Assembly: GCA_032622095.1 (NCBI GenBank)
Contig: CP136066.1
Location: 52,854,609 to 52,918,608, forward strand
Direction: 5' to 3'
DNA: 64,000 nucleotides
DNA from: Siphonodentalium dalli
Lineage: Eukaryota > Mollusca > Scaphopoda > Gadilida > Siphonodentaliidae
Part shown: positions 59,159 through 64,000 of the stretch, one piece after another
Layout of the letters: every line of letters begins with the position of its first letter
Numbering within the stretch: position 1 is the first letter of the stretch
The notes under the pieces: generated by a model
Told to the model about the DNA's origin: nothing
Databases searched by the model: none
What the model saw: the letters and a program-made list of their open reading frames with translations, nothing else
Position numbers and translations under genes: made by a program

Positions 59159-62100
59159 CTCTATGACGCACACTTGTGCGTATGTGGTGCAATATAAGGT
59201 CAAACACGTCAGAGCCATCAAATATAGTGATCGCGCTTAGTATCTGCTCCCGTGATAACCTATTTCTGAAAATCTCAGCTGCGTCCCATCATTTTTAGAT
59301 GCTAGGGTGATGTACCTGTCCAAATATCTCCACTACATGACGCACAGTTGTGCGGATCTGGTGCAATATAAGGTCAAACACGTCAGAGCCATCAACTATC
59401 GTGATAACGCATAGTATCTGCTCCCGTGGTGACCTATTTCTCAAAATCCCAGCTGCGTCCCATCATTTCTAGATGCTAGTGTGGTTCACCTGCCCAAATA
59501 ACTGCACTCTATGACGTACACTTGTGTGTATGTGGTGCAATATAAGGTCAAACACGTCAGAGCCATCAAATATAGTGATCGCGCTTAGTATCTGCTTCCG
59601 TGATGACCTATTTCTGAAAATCCCAGCTGCGTCCCATCATTTTTAGATGCTAGGGTGATGTACCTGTCCAAATATATCCACTACATGACGCACAGGTGTG
59701 CGGATCTGGTGCAATATAAGGTCAAACACATCAGAGCCATCAAATATCGTGATAACGCACATTATCTGCTCCCGTGGTGACCTATTTCTCAAAACCCCAG
59801 CTGCGTCCCATCATTTCTAGATGCTAGGGTGGTGCACCTGCCCAAATAACTGCACTCTATGACGCACACTTGTGCGTATGTGGTGCAATATAAGGTCAAA
59901 CACGTCGGAGCCATCAAATATAGTTATCGCGCTTAGTATCTGCTCCCGTGATGAACTATTTCTGAAAATCCCAGCTGCGTCCCATCATTTTTAGATGCTA
60001 GGGAGATATACCTGTTCAAATAGCTCCACTACATGACGCACAGTTGTGCGGATCTGGTGCAATATAAGGTCAAACACGTCAGAGCCATCAAATATAGTGA
60101 TCGCGCTTAGTATCTGCTCCCGTGATGACCTATTTCTGAAAATCCCAGCTGCGTCCCATCATTTTTAGATGCTAGGGTGGTGCACCTGCCCAAATAACTG
60201 CACTCAATGACGCAGACTTGTGCGTATGTGGTGCAATATAAGGTCAAACACGTCAGAGCCATCAAATATAGTGATCGCGCTTAGTATCTGCTCCCGTGAT
60301 GACCTATTTCTGAAAATCCCAGCTGCTTCCCATCATTTTTAGATGCTAGGGTGATGTACCTGTCCAAATATCTCCACTACATGACGCACAGTTGTGCGGA
60401 TCTGGTGCAATATAAGGTCAAACACGTCAGAGCCATCAAATATCGTGATACCGCATAGTATCTGCTCCCGTGGTGACCTATTTCTCAAAATCCCAGCTGC
60501 GTCCCATCATTTCTAGATGCTAGTGTGGTTCACCTGCCCAAATAACTGCACTATATGACGCACAATTGTGCGTATGTGGTGCAATATAAGGTCAAACACG
60601 CCAGAGCCATCAAATATGGTGATCGCGCTTAGTATCTGCTCCCGTGATGACCTATTTCTGAAAATCCCAGCTGCGTCCCATCATTTTTAGATGCTAGGGT
60701 GATGTACCTGTCCAAATATCTCCACTACATGACGCACAGTTGTGCGGATCTGGTGCAATATACGGTCAAACACGTCAGAGCCATCAAATATAGTGATATC
60801 GCTTAGTATCTGCTCCCGTGATGACCTATTTCTGAAAATCCCAGCTGCGTCCAATCATTTTTAGATGCTAGGATGGCGCACCTGCCGAAATAAATCCACT
60901 CTATGACGCACACTTGTGCGTATGTGGTGCAATATAAGGTCAAACACGTCACAGCCATCAAATATAGTGATCGCGCTTAGTATCTGCTCCCGTGATGACC
61001 TATTTCTGAAAATCCCAGCTGCGTCCCATCATTTTTAGATGCTAGAGTGGTGCTCCTGACGAAATAACTCCACTCTATGACGCAAAGTTGTGCGTGTGTG
61101 GTGCAATTTAAGGTCAAACACATCAGAACCATCAAATAACGTGATAAAGCACAGTATCTGCTCCCGTGGTGACCTATTTCTCAAAATCCCAGCTGCGTCC
61201 CATCATTTCTAGATGCTAGGGTGATATACCTGCCCAAATAACTGCACTCTATGACGCACACTTGTGCGTATGTGGTGCAATATACATGTAAGGTCAAACA
61301 CGTCAGAGCCATCAAATATAGTTATCGCGCTTAGTATCTGCTCCCGTGTTGACCTATTTCTGAAATTCCCAGCTGCGTCCCATCATTTTTAGATGCTAGG
61401 GTGATGTACCTGTCCAAATATCGCCACTACATGACGCATAGTTGTGCGGATCTGGTGCAATATAAGGTCAAACACGTCAGAACCATCAAATATCGTGATA
61501 ACGCATAGTATCTGCTCTCGTGGTGACCTATTTCTCAAAATCCCAGCTGCGTCCCATCATTTTTAGATGCTAGGGTGGTGCACCTGCCCAAATAACTGCA
61601 CTCAATGACGCAGACTTGTGCGTATGTGGTGCAATATAAGGTCAAACACGTCAGAGCCATCAAATATAGTGATCGCGCTTAGTATCTGCTCCCGTGATGA
61701 CCTATTTCTGAAAATCCCAGTTGCGTCCCATCATTTTTAGATGCTATGGTGATGTACCTGTCCAAATATCTCCACTACATGACGCACAGTTGTGCGGATC
61801 TGGTGCAATATAAGGTCAAACACGTCAGAGCCATCAAATATCGTGATACCGCATAGTATCTGCTCCCGGGGTGACCTATTTCTCAAACTCCCAGATGCGT
61901 CCCATCATTTCTAGATGCTAGTGTGGTTCACCTGCCCAAATAACTGCACTATATGACGCACACTTGTGCGTATGTGGTGCAATATAAGGTCAAACACGCC
62001 AGAGCCATCAAATATGGTGATCGCGCTTAGTATCTGCTCCCGTGATGACCTATTTCTGAAAATCCCAGCTGCGTCCCATCATTTTTAGATGCTAGGGTGA

Positions 62101-64000
62101 TGTACCTGTCCAAATATCTCCACTACATGACGCACAGTTGTGCGGATCTGGTGCAATATAAGGTCAAAGACTTCAGAGCCATCAAATATAGTGATCTCGC
62201 TTAGTATCTGCTCCCGTGATGACCTATTTCTGAAAATCCCAGCTGCGTCCAATCATTTTTAGATGCTAGGATGGCGCACCTGCCGAAATAAATCCACTCT
62301 ATGACGCACACTTGTGCGTATGTGGTGCAATATAAGGTCAAACACGTCACAGCCATCAAATATAGTGATCGCGCTTAGTTTCTGCTCCCGTGATGACCTA
62401 CTTCTGAAAATCCCAGCTGCGTCCCATAATTTTTAGATGCTAGAGTGGTGCTCCTGACGAAATAACTCCACTCTATGACGCAAAGTTGTGCGTGTGTGGT
62501 GCAATTTAAGGTCAAACACATCAGAACCATCAAATAACGTGATAAAGCACAGTATCTACTCCCGTGGTGACCTATTTCTCAAAATCCCAGCTGTGTCCCA
62601 TCATTTCTAGATGCTAGGGTGGTGCACCTGCCCAAATAACTGCACTCAATAACGCAGACTTGTGCGTATGTGGTGCAATATAAGGTCAAACACGTCAGAG
62701 CCATCAAATATAGTGATCGCGCTTAGTATCTGCTTCCTTGATGACCTATTTCTGAAAGTCCCAGCTGCATCCCATCATTTTTAGATGCTAGGGTGATGTA
62801 CCTGTCCAAATAGCTCCACTACATGACGCACAGTTGTGCGGATCTGGTGCAATATAAGGTCAAACACGTCAGAGCCATCAAATATCGTGATACCAAATAG
62901 TATCTGCTCCCGTGGTGACCTATTTCTCAAAATCCCAGCTGCGTCCCATCATTTCTAGATGCTAGTGTGGTTCACCTGCCCAAATAACTGCACTCTATGA
63001 CGCACACTTGTGCGTATGTGGTGCAATATAAGGTCAAACACGTCAGAGCCATCAAATATAGTTATCGCGCTTAGTATCTGCTCCCGTGATGACCTATTTC
63101 TGAAAATCCCAGCTGCGTCCCATCATTTTTAGATGCTAGGGTGATGAACCTGTCCAAATATCGCCACTACATGACGCACAGTTGTGCGGATCTGGTGCAA
63201 TATAAGGTCAAACACGTCAGAACCATCAAATATCGTGATAACGCATAGATCTGCTCTCGTGGTGACCTATTTCTCAAAATCCCAGCTGCGTCCCATCAAT
63301 TTTAGATGCTAGGGTGGTGCACCTGCCCAAATAACTGCACTCAATGACGCAGACTTGTGCGTATGTGGTGCAATATAAGGTCAAACACGTCAGAGCCATC
63401 AAATATAGTGATCGCGCTTAGTATCTGCTCCCGTGCTGACCTATTTCTGAAAATCCCAGCTGCGTCCCATCATTTTTAGATGCTAGGGTGATGTACCTGT
63501 CCAAATATCACCACTACATGACGCACAGTTGTGCGGATCTGGTGCAATATAAGGTCAAACACGTCAGAGCCATCAAATATCGTGATACCGCATAGTATCT
63601 GCTCCCGTGGTGACCTATTTCTCAAAATCCCAGATGCGTCCCATCATTTCTAAATGCTAGTGTGGTTCACCTGCCCAAATAACTGCACTATATGACGCAC
63701 AATTGTGCGTATGTGGTGCAATATAAGGTCAAACACGCCAGAGCCATCAAATATGGTGATCGCGCTTAGTATCTGCTCCCGTGATGACCTATTTCTGAAA
63801 ATCCCAGCTGCGTCCCATCATTTTTAGATGCTAGGGTGATGTACCTGTCCAAATATCTCCACTACATGACGCACAGTTGTGCGGATCTGGTGCAATATAA
63901 GGTCAAACACGTCAGAGCCATCAAATATAGTGATCTCGCTTAGTATCTGCTCCCGTGATGACCTATTTCTGAAAATCCCAGCTGCGTCCAATCATTTTTA
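59159..64000 (-). repeat. 174-bp satellite array, inverted orientation (about 28 units, open-ended)
   Basis: The same satellite as upstream but reverse-complemented from 59159 (CTATGACGCACACTTGTGCG onward), continuing to the window end. Higher-order repetition is visible: the AACACGCCAGAGCC variant recurs at about 60596, 61994 and 63733, roughly 8 and 10 units apart. The array therefore extends beyond this window. Confidence 0.97.

Noticed and set aside
51080-64000. CRISPR-like array
   Set aside because: The 174-bp period has no constant short repeat with variable spacers; it is a homogenised satellite.

Overview
This is a gene-poor, repeat-dominated stretch of a eukaryotic and almost certainly animal genome. 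Nuclear introns, AT-rich non-coding DNA, several classes of cut-and-paste transposon, Helitron-like elements carrying (TCTG)n tracts, and a long satellite array all point that way. A secreted EB-module plus PAN/apple protein and Helitron-like elements with tandem cores fit a marine invertebrate, perhaps a mollusc or other lophotrochozoan. No sequence here proves the taxon.

Layout. 0-2 kb: three Helitron-like ends, each a GC-rich hairpin followed by CTAG; the first two elements are joined head to tail. 1.9-14 kb: a chain of minisatellites with unit lengths 41, 25, 68, 132, about 230 and 52 bp, fold-back MITEs, and one perfect 69-bp palindrome. 14.73-22.12 kb: a direct tandem duplication of about 3.7 kb with a 7-bp microhomology at its junction; each copy carries a nested fold-back element. 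25.16-25.9 kb: a decayed protein-coding gene of unknown kind on the minus strand. 27.29-28.44 kb: a hAT-type non-autonomous element with an exact 8-bp target duplication. 29.27-33.11 kb: a small three-exon secreted-protein gene on the minus strand, whose intron and first exon are colonised by TIR elements. 33.59-37.03 kb: a complete 3.4-kb Helitron-type insertion that splits a tandem repeat precisely between A and T. 37.96-45.53 kb: the most notable object, a 7.56-kb DNA transposon with perfect 30-bp TIRs and TTAA on both sides. 45.98-46.36 kb: a piggyBac-like MITE with another MITE inside it. 50.2-51.1 kb: G-rich degenerate repeats. 51.1-64 kb: a 174-bp satellite with dimeric and longer higher-order structure that flips orientation at about 59.16 kb.

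The 7.56-kb transposon encodes three products on the plus strand: an SGNH-hydrolase-like protein, a transposase with an RNase-H-like DDE core (Mutator/Kolobok-like) fused to a YqaJ-family PD-(D/E)XK nuclease, and a small Tudor/chromo-like reader domain. The SGNH ORF has one frameshift, and the transposase has two frameshifts and one in-frame stop, so this copy is probably dead. Its TIRs and TTAA are still perfect, so it is young or was mobilised in trans.

No rRNA, convincing tRNA or CRISPR was seen. Coordinates of degenerate repeat arrays are approximate; TIR, TSD and exon boundaries were read base by base.
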